A stretch of DNA of 64,000 nt, from positions 3,806,151 to 3,870,150 of the forward strand of contig NZ_JAPNJW010000002.1 in NCBI RefSeq assembly GCF_026626745.1, written 5' to 3'. Under the pieces are notes generated by a model. That model was not told the DNA's origin. It saw only the letters and a list, made by a program, of their open reading frames with translations, and did not search any database. Shown here one piece after another: positions 62,705-64,000 of this stretch; position 1 is the first letter of the stretch; the number at the start of each line of letters is the position of its first letter. This DNA is from Nannocystis sp. RBIL2. Lineage in GTDB: Bacteria; Myxococcota_A; Polyangia; Nannocystales; Nannocystaceae. The position numbers and the translations under genes are program-made.

Positions 62705-64000
62705 TCGTGAACCCTCCCGGCACTGAATTCGACGAGGTCGCTCTCGGGCTCAAGGCCTCCACCGGTCACCGGGTCGCCGGCGCGTTGATGATCGTCAACG
62801 CCGCTCTGGTCCTGCTCGAGACCTTCATGATGCCGGGCTCGGGCAAGTCCGATCTGCTGCTGACCCCGAGCTTCCCCGTCACTGCGCTCATCGACATCGC
62901 CCTCGGCGTCAGCCTCCTGAGCGGCAGCGCCGGCGCGGTGCGGCTCAGCGTCATCCGCGTCGCTCTCGGCCTCGTGCTGTTCACCCTGATCCGCCTGCTC
63001 GCCGGCGAGTGGCTGGCCGCGGGCATGCAGCTCGGCGTCAGCGTCGCCTTCCTCCTGCTCCTCCTCGGCCACCCGCGCAGGCTGCGGATCGGCGTCGCCG
63101 CGGTGCTGTTCGGCCTCTACCTCGCGCTCGAGGGCCTCGGCCTCTACATCGTCCTGTCCGGCCAGAACCCGCTCGCCCGCGCCGTGCTGAGCGCCCGCGG
63201 CGAGCTGACCGGCGAGCCCGCTGGCGACGTCGTCGGCGAGCTCGTCGACTACCGCCTGCGCGCCCCGTCCGACCGCTGGTACCTGCGCACCGGCGAGGCC
63301 GCGCGGCGCGACAACCCGCTCGCCGATCGCTGGCTGATCCGCCCCGACCTCGACGCCCACATCCTCGTCATCGCCGAGCGCGTGCCCGACACCATGGTCC
63401 CGCTGGCCCCCTTCGTCGACACCGTCGTCGGCAACATGCGCAGCGCCGCCACCAGCTTCGAGCTGCTCGACACCGCCCCGCTGCCCGGCTACCCCGACAC
63501 CGGCAAGCTGCTGCGCATGCGCGCCACCGTCGACGGTCAGAACATCGACTACCTCGCCGGCCTCGTCACCGCCTACGGCTCGGCCTATCAGCTGATCGGC
63601 TTCACCGGCGCGTCCAACTTCGCCGCGGTCGAGCCCGAGCTGCGCGCCGCGATCGAGTCGTTCGCCCTGCCGGCCAGCGCCGCCCTGCCGCAGGGCGCGG
63701 GCCGGGTGGTCGGCAACGCCGCGCCCTACGCCATCACCGCCCCGAACGAGCGCTGGATCACCGCCTCGCCGGAGATGCTGGCGCAGCAGAACCCCGACAG
63801 CGACCGGTGGATCGTGCGGCCCGACGTCGACGCCCACCTCACCGTCGTGCTGGAGCCGCTCGGCGAGGAGACCACGCCCGCCGCGCTGATGCAGCAGATG
63901 CCCGAGCGCATGCGCGGCAGCTGGCCGACCGCCAACTTCCACCCCGACGAGCCGCTCGCCGGCACCCACGCGAGCGGCCAGATCCTCCACGCCAGCGTCG
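62705..64000 (+). CDS. Membrane protein with duplicated soluble domain, cut by window end
   Basis: At least 432 residues; the 3' end lies beyond the window. After a short soluble start there are four or five membrane helices (for example AGALMIVNAALVLLE, VTALIDIALGVSLLSG, LRLLAGEWLAAG region, LRIGVAAVLFGLYLALEG). The rest is a soluble repeat: the first copy has APSDRWYLRTGEAARRDNPLAD by parts and WLIRPDLDAHILVIAERV, the second APNERWITASPEMLAQQNPD and WIVRPDVDAHLTVVLEPL. No family recognised. GTG 62705-62707 is the likely start; no ATG is near. Follows the FG-GAP gene on the same strand. Confidence 0.75.

Overview
The window looks like chromosomal DNA of a high-GC myxobacterium, most probably of the Nannocystis/Plesiocystis/Enhygromyxa group. 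This is inferred from gene content and style, not from a marker gene. The signs are very high GC with strong GC3, three large Ser/Thr kinases with TPR or beta-propeller-like sensor parts, two ECF sigma factors, many lipoproteins with Ser/Thr/Asp/Gly low-complexity linkers, an ADYC-type lipoprotein, and secreted proteins ending in a MYXO-CTERM-like Cys / hydrophobic / Arg-rich tail. No rRNA, tRNA, CRISPR array, transposase or phage gene was seen.

Layout. 1-2101: 5' part of a PAS/GAF sensor (minus strand). 2242-5456: a SIR2-like protein followed by a membrane-anchored STAND NTPase, a candidate defence or cell-death pair; a small membrane protein follows. 7057-8292: an unusual protein made almost wholly of amphipathic Arg/Glu helix repeats. 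8557-17878: secreted and surface proteins (vWA lipoprotein, ADYC lipoprotein, repeat lipoprotein, OmpA/TSP3 protein) around a Ser/Thr kinase. 18247-20793: small genes and a frameshifted APH-type phosphotransferase. 21140-23162: a tight cluster of small ORF, ECF sigma factor, small acidic protein and MscS-like channel. 23381-27910: a 1509-residue kinase with an FG-GAP-containing ectodomain. 28059-31920: small lipoproteins, an S41 C-terminal processing protease and a translationally coupled ECF sigma/anti-sigma pair. 32055-37285: lipoprotein, membrane proteins, AraC regulator divergent from a Rieske oxygenase, and a small EF-hand-like protein with a strong terminator. 37292-41901: beta-helix surface protein, phosphoesterase and Cu/Zn superoxide dismutase, all on the minus strand. 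42266-48574: SMI1/KNR4-like protein, frameshifted histidine kinase, lipoproteins, and a solute-binding lipoprotein divergent from an OprP-like porin. 48679-53311: third kinase, SRPBCC-like protein and an internally duplicated lipoprotein. 53591-60417: WYL regulator/GFA enzyme pair, sterol-desaturase-like enzyme, PaaX-like regulator and a BlaI/M56 pair with a clear palindromic operator. 60744-64000: frameshifted FG-GAP protein and a membrane protein cut by the window end.

The most unusual signal is a dispersed family of short arrays with an exact 14-bp period (core GACATG TCC), found in several intergenic gaps from about 34.7 to 57.4 kb. The two best arrays are 84 bp, six units each, and lie directly against 3' ends of genes. 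Three otherwise intact genes (18769-19964, 43344-44731, 60744-62571) each need one inserted or deleted base to be read through. This suggests either real decay or single-base errors in the assembly.
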